Shown here in pieces: positions 1 through 11,010 of a stretch of DNA of 64,000 nt. Source of the stretch: Metopolophium dirhodum. Its lineage: Eukaryota > Arthropoda > Insecta > Hemiptera > Aphididae. The notes beneath the pieces are model-generated. The model was not told the origin of the DNA. It worked only from the letters and a program-made list of their open reading frames with translations, and did no database searches. Position numbers and translations under genes: made by a program. Numbering within the stretch: the stretch's first letter is position 1; each line of letters opens with the position of its first letter. Location: NCBI RefSeq assembly GCF_019925205.1, contig NC_083560.1:119819062-119883061 (forward strand), read 5' to 3'.

Positions 1-1550
1 TTGATATAAGTTTTGACATTTTTTTAACCTACGGAATTAATTCATTAATCATAGTTGTTGATAATTAAATATAAATTATAGCAATTTAATAATACCAAAT
101 ATTTATTTGCAATATTGTCAGTAGTCAGCTTTTCTTCGATTTCAAATAAACTAGTTTTGTTCCCAATAGGAAATTGTAAAATGAGTTTATCAAGTTCTAA
201 ATCATTTTCTAGATGATTATCAAAAAGAAGTTGTTTTAAAAGTTGGTTATTAGCATTTACAGACTTATCTTTATAATTGAATTGTCACTTTTAAGTTGGG
301 TAATAGATTTAGTTAACCATATTTGGGATTCATGACTGTTAAATGGTCCTGAAATAAAATACAATTGTTTTTAATACCTGACTATTAAAATTTAATTAGA
401 AATATTTACCATCATTATTAATAGTATTTTGCAAACTGTTAACTTCTGCTATTGAAATGAAATCTGATGTATTATCATTGTTTTTTTAGAACCTTATAAA
501 ATGATGATAATATAAATTTCAAGCTAAACAAAATTATCAATTGAAATTCAAAATAATAAAAGTACCTGGTTCAATTTCAAAGGGTAACTGATTAATATCA
601 AGATCAATATCTTCAAATAAATTTGGCGATAATAAAGACAATTGTGGAACATTGAGTTCCGAGTTTTTATATCCTAATAAAATCACATAAATTACTTAAC
701 TTAAACATAACTTGCATAAATTAAAAATATATTACTTGAATCCCTTGAGGTACTGAGTAAAGGTGAAATTGAATCATTAAAAGTACCAAGACATTTTTTA
801 ATTTTTTGGGATGGTGTACTGACTGTCATTGACTCTATAATAGTTAAATATTGAAATTAAATAACTGTAACATCATTAATAACTACTAAATATTGTATGT
901 TACCTAAATTAATTAAACGTTTTTGAGATGAAACAACTGGAGAACAAACTTGGTAGGCTGGTTTCTGAATTGATGTATATTTTTTTTTACCTATGAATAG
1001 TTTTGTCATTTCTGTAGAATCATATTATATAAAAATTGTTTTTTAAACAAACGCTTTTCCACACAACTATTTATCTGGGTAGATGCCTATATTTTTTCTT
1101 TTGTTAAGTAAAATTATTTAACTTTTTAAAAATCAAATTATTATTTTTATTTTTATGAGTTATGTTTATGACTACCAGGTGGATTTGGAAATGGTGGAAT
1201 ATTATTACTTGGATCAGAATTTTCATAATTTTCACTTTCACTTGTTGATTTTGCAACCCAAACTTTGCGCATTTTTATTGCAGTACTAGAATCACTTTCA
1301 AAATTCGACCTATACTCGGCTTTACTTAATATTTCCTTAGCTTAAATAAAATCGTCTAGTAATAAAAATATTAAATTTAAGCGCATATTATTATTAACAA
1401 TTAATATATATGAAATGTATGACAGACCTGTTTTTTTTAAATATCTTTTTAATCTTGTGTACATCCCAAGTAGTTGTGGGTGTGTTTGGAATTTCCATTG
1501 ATATAACAGCATGGTCATACAATTTGAAATTTGTATAATTAGGAAAGAAA
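1..1550 (-). pseudogene. DUF4806-type multi-exon gene, partial, frame-broken
   Basis: Minus-strand exons joined by GT-AG introns are readable at 1550-1428, about 1339-1176, 990-904, 834-736, 673-566, 492-410, 348 to about 96, and 28-1 (continuing beyond the window). The first exon gives SFFPNYTNFKLYDHAVIS and then TTTWDVHKIKKIFKK, the usual N-terminal block of aphid DUF4806 proteins. The middle exons are Ser/Asn-rich linker. The last ones give LDKLILQFPIGNKTSLFEIE and then KKMSKLIS, the start of the DUF4806 domain. Splice phases agree from exon to exon (for instance G|GT, A|GA). Three single-base breaks remain: in an A8 run near 1435, in an A7 run near 485, and near 265 in the seventh exon. 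Family function is unknown. The N-terminal exon upstream of 1550 is not found; C48-transposon sequence starts about 90 bp away. It may be a dying gene, or a live gene with consensus errors in A runs. Confidence 0.62.
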
Positions 1551-1639
1551 CTAGTAATATACAACAGTTATTTTTTGAGTTATTTGATATTAATGTAAAT
1601 TGACGTCCCGGGAAGAATTTTGCTATGTGGGTGTAACCA

Positions 1640-2818
1640 GGATTCTGTTTAAGATTCTGTTTTATTTCTTTTATTTCAATAATACATGTAGGGTGCTCTT
1701 TATTATCTCAGATTTTTCCAAAAGAAATTTTTTTAGATAATTTCTGTACTCCACATGAATGAAATGAGGATTAAAATCTGATTTACTTATGATAGTATAC
1801 ACATAATATATTACAAAAACTCCACAGTTATATCCATTTGTCTGAAATGGTATATTTTCCTCAGAACATGAAATTAAATTTAATAATGGAAAATGTTTTT
1901 TGTCACCGTAGATACAATTTTTTTTCATTAGTGTTAAAATCAACAATGGCAACAATTCAATGTTTTTTGTTAATATGCCATGGTAAAATAACTATACCGT
2001 TCTCTTCAAGGACAATCTTTCGATCCATATCTTCACCGACATCTCTTTTTGCCAACAAGGAGCTCATTAATTCGCATGTCAAAACTTCAACATTTTGCAG
2101 ATCGCTACTATGTCATGTGACGAGCTGATCATTTCTACTATTGGACAGGTAATGCTAAATTTCCCTGGTAGTGTAGCGTTCACCACTACAGCATAATACA
2201 GTACTCTTTTGTTATTGTCGCTAGCTTTTCTTACTACAGAACCCGTAGCATTCCAAATAACCAGTTATCGTTCCTTTGCATTTAGATTTCAATTTTGTAA
2301 GTAGATTCAACTGTTCATCACTATAACAATGTACATATGAAGGTAAACCAACATGTTTTATATATTTACTATTTTCAGAATACATCAACAACATGTCTAC
2401 CATATCGTCTCTGTCATAGGCATCAGCACTTATTGCTTCCGATCGAATTCGTCTTAGTACGTCGACCGACTTAACATTTTGATTGTTACCTCGGGCATGC
2501 TTGCTCGGCAAAGCAGATTTTACCGCTTCATCGTCGTAAGTAAATACTTTCGTCTTTTTCAACGTTCCTCTGACCAAGTCTCTTTCTATACCTCCGACAT
2601 GTTTCGTTAACGCATAATCAGGATTGTAGTAGTAATGTAAGCTGGTACTCCACATATTGATCAAAACATAACTGCTGTTTATTTGAGGTTCAACAATAAG
2701 CTTAAAACTTTTGTATCCTGGGTGACTGCAGTGCATATAGATATGGCAGTACGAGCTTTCAGGATAGTTAACCGACCTTACGTTGATAACACATGTGTCT
2801 ATGGACAATTTTTTACAA
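1640..2818 (-). pseudogene. Transposon-derived ORF with C48 (Ulp1/SENP) protease domain, decayed
   Basis: Read from 2808 downwards. A 195-residue open stretch (2808-2221) is rich in Tyr and Cys (MHCSHPGYKSF, GLPSYVHCYSDEQLNLL) and I do not recognise it. A one-base shift near 2225 leads into NKRVLYYAVVVNATLPGK, then KRDVGEDMDRKIVLEENG and ILPWHINKKH. The next codon, TGA at 1957-1959, stands where C48 peptidases have the Trp after the catalytic His. After another shift in an A8 run near 1920 follows IPFQTNGYNCGVFVIYYVY, the Gln-(x)n-Cys active-site block of Ulp1/SENP cysteine proteases, which cleave SUMO or similar modifiers. Such domains are carried by several eukaryotic DNA transposons (for example some MULE-type elements), and the isolated, broken state favours that origin over a cellular SENP gene. 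Element ends were not found, so the superfamily is open. Confidence 0.6.
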
Positions 2819-3292
2819 GTAATTTAATACAAAATCATCTGTGTCAATTGAAATTAAAATTTAATTTTTATTCCAAAATCGGTAGTTTTTTTTTTACACA
2901 TAATGACTTTATTATAATGTAAAAAACTTAACAACAAACAATTAGTTATTATATTATTAGTATATTATAAGTATTTTGTACTTGATGCATTTAAAGATTT
3001 TTTCCTAAAACTTTTATACAACACTCTTTAGGTGAATGCAGCTTATTTTATGTAAAACGCAATGTGGTGTACCAATTTTATTTTGCATTTATTGCATTTT
3101 TTCAGTAATTTTTGGTTTAAACATAAGTTTTTTGTATTTTTCTACTTTTTGTAGATATAGTTGCAATTTTCCTAATTAAAAGTCACACTTTTTTTACTAT
3201 ACTACACTCAATATCAAAACAAAATTATTTACCGTCCAGAAGCAAATTTTGCATATTAAATAAATTGTTGGAGAAAAACCAAGAAGGGAGTA
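2819..3292. other. AT-rich intergenic stretch
   Basis: Homopolymer T and A runs, no open frame of note, no inverted termini. It probably holds the undefined 5' part of the C48 element, but nothing in it can be named. Confidence 0.4.
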
Positions 3293-3300
3293 CAAGTAAC

Positions 3301-4039
3301 CAAGGCTGGGCATTAGCAATTTAAAAAGTTAAAGTTAAGTTACTTTTAAGTTTTAACTAAGTTAGCTACTTTTATGTCCATATTATTCAGTAATTTATGA
3401 GTCAATTTATTGTATCGTCATGTTAAGTTAATTTTATTCCTAAACCCACGGATGAAAAATATATTCAATTTAGTAAAATTATTTTTAGATAAAAAAAAAA
3501 CAATAATAATCTGAATCATTAAATTTATGTATGTATATTTATTAAATTAATAATTAATAATATTTAATATATTGAAATATCTTTCTCAATCTTGTTTTTA
3601 TATTGCTTTCTGTGGAGCTGTGTAAACAATTAGTTATATTCTAATAATGAATTTGATTATTATAATATTAAATATAATTGTGGACCATTACGTAAAAAAA
3701 TACATTAAAAAAACTAATTTTTTTGTTTAGATTCAATCATTGATAAATACCTACAGTAATTAATTTTAATACATACATTTATTTAAACATTTTAAGACAT
3801 TTATTGAATTATTACTACGTTATTTGTTGGCTTTAAAAATGTACCTATGTATAATTATTTATGCATGAGAAAAAAGTAATTGCTTTTTAACTAAGTTAAG
3901 TTACTTTTATTATATAATTAACTTGTAACTTTTATAAGTAAAAATTTAAATAAAGGTAACTTTAAACTTAACTTATATTTTTGTGTATTAACTGAACTTA
4001 AAGAGTTAAAAAAAAAATAGTTAACTTTGCCCAGCCTTG
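3301..4039. mobile_element. hAT-like non-autonomous element (739 bp)
   Basis: The termini are CAAGGCTGGGCA at the left and TGCCCAGCCTTG at the right, perfect inverted repeats over 12 bp. The flanks are caagtaac (3293-3300) and taagtaac (4040-4047), an 8-bp target duplication with one mismatch, which fits the hAT superfamily. Both subterminal regions are built from AGTTAA/TTAACT words in opposite orientation. There is no coding capacity. Confidence 0.85.
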
Positions 4040-4394
4040 TAAGTAACATTATTCATGTAATTGCTAAACCGTCATGCGTCATTATCAACTAATATTCCAT
4101 TGAAAAAAATACAGAGTGAAACATTTAGAAATTGTCAACTTTAAGAAAATGTCATGTTTTTCAGTGCTACCAGGAAATTATCTACAAAATCAGATCTTAC
4201 GTAGAAATTATGATTCCCAGAAAATGTAATGGACATTTTTTGAAAATGTTATTTCTAGATCATCAAGTTCCGTGCCTTATTACTAAGCTTAATTAGTTTG
4301 GAATTTTCCTCAAACTGTATTTTTATATTTTGGTTTTTTTTACCGATTACTGTTAGAAGGAATGTTAGCAATTAATTTACAATTACAATTAATT

Positions 4395-4452
4395 TTGTAT
4401 AAAAAAAACACACACATCATTTTAAAATTTCATACATCCATCGCTTCGCTCA
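4395..4452 (-). mobile_element. Family A terminus
   Basis: The segment ends in CATCGCTTCGCTCAGAATC, the reverse complement of the GATTCTGAGCGGAGCGATG end seen in other copies (40597, 41832). Preceded by ACACACACATCATTTT, also typical of this end. Only this end is present here. Confidence 0.6.
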
Positions 4453-5110
4453 GAATCTAAAAAACAGAACAATTTCGACGGGAGCTTACGTTACCCCGTG
4501 ATAAACGTGATAAATGTGTATAAACACGCAACACTATACCAGTGTGATAAATATAAATATAGTAAATAATAGTATTTCTTTATGGAACCAAATAAGGGGC
4601 CGTCGGTCCTGTGGACACGATCGGACAATTACCGACAAAATAATACATATAATATAATAATAATACAGTATTCACAATTTGTGGAAATACTAACGAAAAG
4701 CCGGCCTAGGCATACAAATAAATACATACATTGTATATTATCCAATGGAGGTCTACGCGCCTCCCCAGTGTTTCCCCTTAATCTTGCCCGTCGGCGAAGC
4801 TCACAGCGGGAGGGATTTCTTGGTGTATTACCCCATGGTATAGTATAAGATGTGTACATTTTATTCAGAACAAAAAAAAAATGTCACACGCAAGATAGAG
4901 CACACGGCAATAACAAAATAAAACTTAGCCAGCGTATAGTGGACTACTAATTAAAATATATCATAAGGCTAAAGGCCAAGTGTGCGATCGCATCGTCACG
5001 GTAATCCATATACAGTAAAGCGGTGGGAGGTTTCGGATATTGTTCCCAAGTCCGTTTGTGTTCGAGAACACAACACCGGGCAAGTAGATCACGACATCGG
5101 TATAATACAC
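4453..5110. other. GC-richer dispersed-repeat-like segment
   Basis: This holds a block with CCGTCGGTCCTGTGGACACG (4601-4620) and another around 4740-4860 with CGCGCCTCCCCAGTG and GTCGGCGAAGCTCACAGCG, clearly less AT-rich than the flanks. Two short open frames overlap on opposite strands here, but neither has a domain. It looks like a piece of a retroelement untranslated region or a dispersed repeat; the class is unknown. Confidence 0.3.
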
Positions 5111-5339
5111 ACGCTCATAAAAATTTAATTTGACTTTCTTATGGACATTTTCTTTTTTGATAAATGTAGATAACCTTATAAGGAATCTTGTATTACGTTT
5201 TAAAATCTTAAATTCAAAAAGAAAATTTTTTAGGAATTTCTAATCAAAATAATTTGCACATTTTCGTGATTTATACGCCTTTTGTCAAAATTTGAACTAC
5301 AAATGCTTATAAAAACCAGGGCTTGAAACCGATTTCAAA

Positions 5340-5600
5340 ACCAGTTTCAGAAATCGGTATAAACCGTTAAAAAATCGAAACCAAAATCAAAATCGAAAAC
5401 GAAACCGAAAAAAATTGGATACCGGTATTATAATCTAAAACCGAAACCGAAAAAAATTGGATACCGGTATTAAAGTCAAAACCGAAATCGGAAAAAATTT
5501 GATACCGGTATTATAATTTAAAACCGAAACCGCAAAAAATTGGATACTGGTATTAAATTCAAAACCGAAATCGGAAAAAATTGGAAACTGTTGTTATAAC
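5340..5600 (+). repeat. Left subterminal repeat array of the hAT element
   Basis: About five degenerate units of roughly 55 bp, each with AAACCGAAACCGAAAAAAAT and then TTGGATACCGGTATTA. The 6-bp palindrome ACCGGT recurs once per unit until it decays in the last ones. Subterminal short repeats are the usual transposase-binding sites of hAT elements; that role is inferred here. Confidence 0.75.
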
Positions 5601-6599
5601 TTATAACTCAATTTTTTTAATTTTAATATTTTAAATAATGCTTTTTTTTGAATTAACGTAAATTATTTTAAAATGTACGTAAATACGTAAATTGCATTGA
5701 TACACTCATAGGATTATGATTAAAATGTTGATAACTATTTCATTATTTGAAAAATTATTATAGTTGTTTTATACTTTTATTATAATAGTAATGAATAATA
5801 AATAATATTAATAATAGTTATTAATTATTTATTGGGCAGCACATTTGACAGATGACGGCCCGTATATGGGTCTATTAATTTATTAGATTGTTATTTAATA
5901 GTATTTAAGCTATTAAATACTGGATAGTATAATACTATTATAATCAAACTATAAAATATAAATAATAAGAAAATCATATAATAATTACTGCTAGAACCAA
6001 TTATTTATAGAAGTACAATACCAGGAAAAACTGAAAATAGCACGGGTTTTAATTTGTGTGAGTGATCGTACGACCATCACCGCTACTGCAGTCTATAGGC
6101 CGTGGGAGCAGAGACAATAATAATAACACTAATATAAAAATAAATTTAAAATATATAATATTGTTTAAGAATTATTTAGTTATTAAAAATAACTGTATTT
6201 TTAATTTTTCCCTAGTGCCCCTACACTGTATAGGGTATATATTTCGATATAGAATATTTTGAAATTTTCGTACTGTGTTTGCAGTAGTGCAGTCTGCGAG
6301 TTTGTCGTTCATTATAGTGTAGTTCCTTATCGGTTTACTTTTATACTTATAGTCTAGTGATAAATGTAGGTACTATCTTTAAAGTTTAAATACTTTAAAC
6401 TATTGAAATAATTTTGTTCTAGGTTCCTTAAAGCTTGTAATTTGTAGAATAAAATTACAAAATCACTCCTATTGAAATATTGCTCTTATTTTTATCAAAA
6501 ATTAAAAAATCATAATAAGTATTTAACTATTTAAGTATAATAAAACTATTTATAATTATAACTTAAAGTCTACTTTAAATCTGATTTTAAAAATGTAGA

Positions 6600-6850
6600 A
6601 ACCAGCATACAAAACCGAAATAAAAACTAAAATTTCCTAATATCGATATTGAAAAATTGAAACCGAAACCGAAATTTTCTAATACCGGTATTGAAAAATT
6701 GAAACCGAAATCGAAAAATTTAGAAACCGGTATCCAAAATCGAAACCGAAACCGAAATTTCGTAATACCGGTATTGAAAAATTGAAACCGAAATCGAAAA
6801 AATTAGAAACCAGTATCCAAAATCGAAACCGAAATCGAAATTTTTTCAAT
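6600..6850 (+). repeat. Right subterminal repeat array of the hAT element
   Basis: Units with ATTGAAACCGAAACCGAAAT and TACCGGTATTGAAAAATTGA recur at about 50-bp steps. They lie in the same orientation as the left array, although the element tips are inverted. Confidence 0.75.
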
Positions 6851-7129
6851 CGATTTCAAGCCCTGATAAAAACATTGTTAGTATGGATTTTTAATATTTT
6901 GCAAATGTCATTGTAACAATATATTAAGTGCCTTGTATTAAACTTCCAAGCTTCTTTATTCAGTAAACAAAATTTTATTGGCGTTAATACAAAAACTAAA
7001 AAAGTTGGAAAATGTCAAGTATTTGTTTTAGAATTACACCAAAAACCAAAATCGATTTTGTCGAAAACCGATTTTGCGTAAAATTTCCTGGTTTTCCTTA
7101 ATTTATTAAAATAATTGAAATAAAAACTA

Positions 7130-7200
7130 AAAAATGTGGGTAAGTGGGTGTCACTCTGGCAAATAGGTGTTAAATTTGAATTCAATGATACAATATCACG
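7130..7200 (-). mobile_element. Family A fragment (GGGTAAGTGGG end)
   Basis: GTGGGTAAGTGGGTGTCACT, followed by TTTGAATTCAATGATACAAT, matches the reverse complement of 60000-60100, the other end of family A. Confidence 0.55.
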
Positions 7201-7621
7201 TGGAATTATTATTAAATTTGTAATTTGTTAAATTTAGTCAAAATTTGAACTTTTTAAATGCTTTTAAAAATTTAATTAGATTTTCTTGTAGAATATTTTC
7301 GTTTGAAAAAGGTAGACAAACTTATATTCTTACAGACGGTTTTTGTCGATTGAATGTTTTTTTTCTCCAGGAGACAGTTTATTGTCGACGAAGATCGAAA
7401 AGATACATCTGTAGTCGGTTTCACTATTAGCCATTTATACTTTATACTTTATAATTATATAATTATACAAAAATATTATTACTCATTATTAGTACCTACT
7501 AAGTATTTACCAAGAAAATTGTTATCAATAATTATCATTATCGTTTATCGTCGACGACGATCGATGACGGTATGAGATATGGATATCCAAATACATATAG
7601 CTTTAAATTAATATAATATAT

Positions 7622-8296
7622 CAGCGTTTCTCAAAGTGTGGGTCGTCAGTCAATTTTTGGTGGGTCGCGAACATTTTTTTGAATTATATAGATTTCAAGA
7701 AATGTATGTTAAATTAATATTAACTTTATTATTATAGTAATGTATTATTATTATATAATTATATATTATTAATAAAGTATGCGTGTAAATTACGTGGGTA
7801 ATAAATACTAATTCGTTGTATATTTATTTATTAGTTCGTCACTATCGGAAGAATTCCGCGATAAAATACGATAAGTCGCAGCTCGACAACGACGAATATC
7901 AGTCGTTGTTGATTCAATATTAGTCATTAAGTTGTACCAGCGCTGGGTAGTTGTTATATTATTTACCGTTAGTGCGTTCGTTTTGGTGCTATTTCTGCGA
8001 CAAATTAAAAACAAAAATGTGATGATGGATAAATGGTTAACGAATAAGCGAACATTTGAAACCAACGAAGATGAACCTTTAACATCGAGAATTTGAATTT
8101 AAAACGAAAAAAAGTGACGAGAAAGTACGATTCAGAATACCTAAAAATTGGTTTTTCTTGGAATGAGGATAATGATGATCCACGACCACAATGTATTATT
8201 TGTTATGAAATACTTGCAAACGAGAGTATGCATCCTAATAAATTGCGTCGACGCATTGAGACCAAGCATCTTGATCTGAAAGATAAGCCACTCTAA
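7622..8296 (+). mobile_element. 5' part of an autonomous-type hAT (BED/ZBED-like) element
   Basis: Starts CAGCGTTTCTCAAAGTGTGG, the classic hAT tip seen in ZBED/Charlie-like elements. A 400-bp AT-rich leader leads into the BED zinc-finger coding start. The element is cut at about 8296, where unrelated AT-rich sequence begins, so the catalytic RNase H-like part and the right tip are absent. Confidence 0.75.
8025..8296 (+). pseudogene. hAT transposase N-terminus with BED zinc finger, broken
   Basis: ATG at 8025 gives MDKWLTNKRTFETNEDEPL and meets an in-frame TGA at 8094-8096. Coding continues in another frame from 8093 with KRKKVTRKYDSEYLKIGFSW, then PQCIICYEILANESMHPNKL and RRRIETKHLDLKDKPL, ending at TAA 8294-8296. 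This is the N-terminal BED-type DNA-binding finger of a ZBED-like hAT transposase. The Cys pair CIIC is intact, but the first zinc His of the usual LRRHLETKH motif reads Arg here (LRRRIETKH). The rest of the transposase (about 500 residues in relatives) is missing. It is a dead fragment. Confidence 0.82.
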
Positions 8297-8487
8297 AAAA
8301 TTCTTTTTACTATTTAGTAAAAAGAATTTTTTTTTTGTATCTAAGATGATCTCAAATACTTCTGAAAAGTATTGAGTATCACTCAAACACTTTACTATTT
8401 ATAGTATTTGGGTGGTATTTAAATACTTTATTTTAAGAGTATTTGAGTAATTACTTAAATACTTTTAAAAAGTATTTTTTACAACAC
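8297..8487. mobile_element. MITE end fragment (AATACTTTT-rich)
   Basis: Packed with AAATACTTTT/AAAAGTATTT words and ending in TTTTTTACAACACTG, which reads CAGTGTTGTAAAAAA from the other strand, a hAT-like tip. It directly abuts the truncated BED ORF, and its partner tip is missing. Starts with a short palindrome (TTCTTTTTACTATTTAGTAA and its complement). Confidence 0.45.
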
Positions 8488-8620
8488 TGCAAGTGGGTCA
8501 ATGTATAAGGATTGTATCAAACTTAAATTCAATGATATAATATTATCATAGTATAAGATAAACGATTTTGAGCAAAGACGTCAGTCGGGATATTTTATAT
8601 TGTTATTATTATTTATTATA
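8488..8620 (-). mobile_element. Family A fragment
   Basis: AAGTGGGTCAATGTATAAGG, then AACTTAAATTCAATGATATA and AAACGATTTTGAGC, collinear with the reverse complement of about 59970-60060. Confidence 0.55.
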
Positions 8621-9248
8621 GTTTGTAAGTTTAATTGATATTATATTATTATTTTTTGTTTGTTTCTATTGTGATATACAATGCTCTAGAAATTAAGATC
8701 AAATTTTTATGGGTTTTTTGTAATTTGTCGGTGGTTTTTGCAGTTTTTATTTGTATTATGGTATAAATAGTTATGTTTTTATTTATTTATGTAACCTTTA
8801 TAAATATTATTTATTTTCAACATGGTTATCATAATATATTCATTTATCTGCAGGATATGGTCAACAAATAACAATATATAAATAGTAATAAAAAAAAAGT
8901 GACAATCGATATATAGAGCCTATAGAGTTAAATAAAATTAAAACAATTTTATGTATTTATATCATAATAGTTGATTAAAAATGTATTATTAAGTTTTAAC
9001 CATGTACCATATAATATTTTCACAAAAACAAATCAAAGCTCGTATATCAAATAAATTTAAAAAAATAAAGAAGAGCGGAAAATTTTGTTTGCTCGAAGCG
9101 GCTTAGTTCTCAATGCGGCCCTGTCTACAGCACTAACAGCAATAGCTGCAGACAGCAGTCAGATAATCTGTATTTAAATAATATATTATTTAATAAAAAA
9201 AAGATTATTGTTATTTTTGTGATTTGTCGAGTATTTGAAAAAAATATG
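8621..9248. other. AT-rich intergenic stretch
   Basis: No open frame, tRNA or paired termini seen. Short CG-bearing words near 9100-9130 (GCTCGAAGCGGC, CAATGCGGCCC) hint at an old transposon end but have no partner. Confidence 0.35.
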
Positions 9249-10186
9249 TAGGGGTGAGTGGGACAGATTTGAATGCGGAGTACATTTGAATTTGTCTAAT
9301 ATAATTTGTTACAGATTGTTTACATTAATAAAAATAATAAACTAAGTTGGTGACAATGTTTTGTATACCATATGTGATTATCAGGCATTTTTGAAAAATT
9401 TTGTGATAAACAAAAATGATAATGTGATTTTCTGGCTTTTTTAAAAAAAAATTGTTGTTTCCATAAGAACTTTTTAGAAACTAAAATTCAAAATCATAAG
9501 TTTATAATTAAACATACCTATTTAAAATAATTTTTGTCTAGTAATATAAATAATGTACATACATTATTTATAATTATTACAACTTATATTACGATTATTA
9601 TTGACTATTTTAGCATGGGGTAGATTTGAATCTTCATTAATAGGGTAGATAATAGGGTATAATATAGGTTCCTCCTTCTTGAAATACCTATCTTATGGAT
9701 GTAATAGACTATTTTACTGGATTTATGTCACAAAATGTGAATTCATCTATAAGAGAACCCAAGAAACTAAATTTTTACAAGAAAAAAAAAGTTGACAAGA
9801 AAAAATTTTAACATAATTATTGTAAAAAATTGTTATTACATTATATTGAGCTATTTTTATTATTAAAATAAATAAAAAGTTTAATTTAATATTTATTTAT
9901 GTTCAGCATTCAAATGTGGCCCTTTAATTATATAAGACACATATTTAAATCTACCCCCTGCACGTTCAAATGTACCCCATGGGTGTGGTAAATTTGAATA
10001 AAAATATACTTAATTTTATAATTAGAAATTAAATTGGTTATTTAATATATATGGTTGTTATGAGTCAAATAGTATTCACAACCATCTAGACTACGGATTG
10101 TAATTATCAAATATAAAATTTGTCAAAAATTAAAAAATTAAAAAAATTAAATGTAAATTTCATTCAAATCTACCCTACTCTCCCTA
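9249..10186. mobile_element. TA-flanked non-autonomous DNA transposon (about 938 bp)
   Basis: Left end TA GGGGTGAGTGGGACAGAT TTGAATG; right end, read from the other strand, TA GGGAGAGTAGGGTAGAT TTGAATG. The inverted repeat is about 26 bp with a few mismatches, with TA at both outer edges, as in Tc1/mariner-class insertions. GGGTAGATTTGAA-like motifs recur inside (about 9608, 9951, 9982). No transposase remains. Confidence 0.7.
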
Positions 10187-11010
10187 CATTATGGCTTACG
10201 TAATATACCTTCCTACTTGTAAGGTTTTAATCAATATAAAATGTATGCTTAATCAGTTATGACTTATCATGAATATAAGAGTGTTCAATATTGTTATATA
10301 TGTTATATACTGCTATGAAATAGTACTAAGTATTGTATTAACTATTAAGATATTAAAGATGTAATAAAAAACAAATTATTAAATATTGATTGGATCAAAA
10401 GATATTCCATTTGTCATGTCTTCCTATACACCCTATTTTGTACACAATACATTACTAATATGAGTGAATTAACATTACGTAGAAAGAAATGGATAATCAT
10501 GAAAAAATGTTTGAAACATAAACTTTTTATACCAAAATATTATACTGCAATACAAATTACTATTACATACCATAAAATATCATAATATACATTAACATAA
10601 TTTAGGACTTGCAAATAGATCGCTTGATAATAACGGATACAGACAATGCTTGTTTATTATTCTCCGATACATCATGGAAATGTGTATATACTAAAGAATC
10701 TACTGGGCTATACCAATTCTTTCAAATTCATTCATTTTTTTGTACTACTGTATAGTATTACACTAATATCTACTCTGAAAATAAATTAACCTTATTTTCA
10801 CTAGAATATTTAAAGAAAATATGTAGATGATTTAGTTAGAAGTTTACTGAGACGCAATATAATAGTTAACTAAAACCATTTTATTCAAACATTCACAGAA
10901 TCAAAAAAAATATTATATAAAATACTTAATACATGTTCGTTCATGTATTATATTTTATAAATTAATATGAATATAATATACAACAACCAACAATGAAACC
11001 ATATTGTAAT
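10187..11010. other. AT-rich stretch 3' of the kelch pseudogene
   Basis: Nothing beyond simple AT-rich DNA is seen. It may include the former 3' untranslated region of the kelch gene, but no polyadenylation signal can be singled out. Confidence 0.35.

Larger units (their letters stand above)
5317..6865. mobile_element. hAT-like non-autonomous element (1549 bp) with exact 8-bp target duplication
   Basis: It starts CAGGGCTTGAAACCGATTTC and ends GAT TTC AAG CCC TG (inverted). The flanks are ATAAAAAC at 5309-5316 and ATAAAAAC at 6866-6873, an exact 8-bp duplication diagnostic of hAT. The central part is AT-rich and carries no transposase. Both ends carry degenerate repeats built on AACCGAAA and ACCGGTAT. 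Confidence 0.92.
5111..7095 (-). mobile_element. Family A copy, interrupted by a hAT element
   Basis: Left part 5111-5316 and right part 6866-7095. The left part (CGCTCATAAAAATTTAATTT, then GTGATTTATACGCC) and the right part (GGATTTTTAATATTTTGCAA, then CGATTTTGCGTAAAATTT) match in order the copy at 61325-61830 in the same orientation. The 5317-6865 element sits between them. No reading frame is conserved, so it behaves as a non-coding repeat. Confidence 0.7.

Noticed and set aside
4582..4859. Overlapping open frames on both strands
   Set aside because: Opposite-strand overlap in a GC-richer repeat-like patch; neither translation resembles a protein family.
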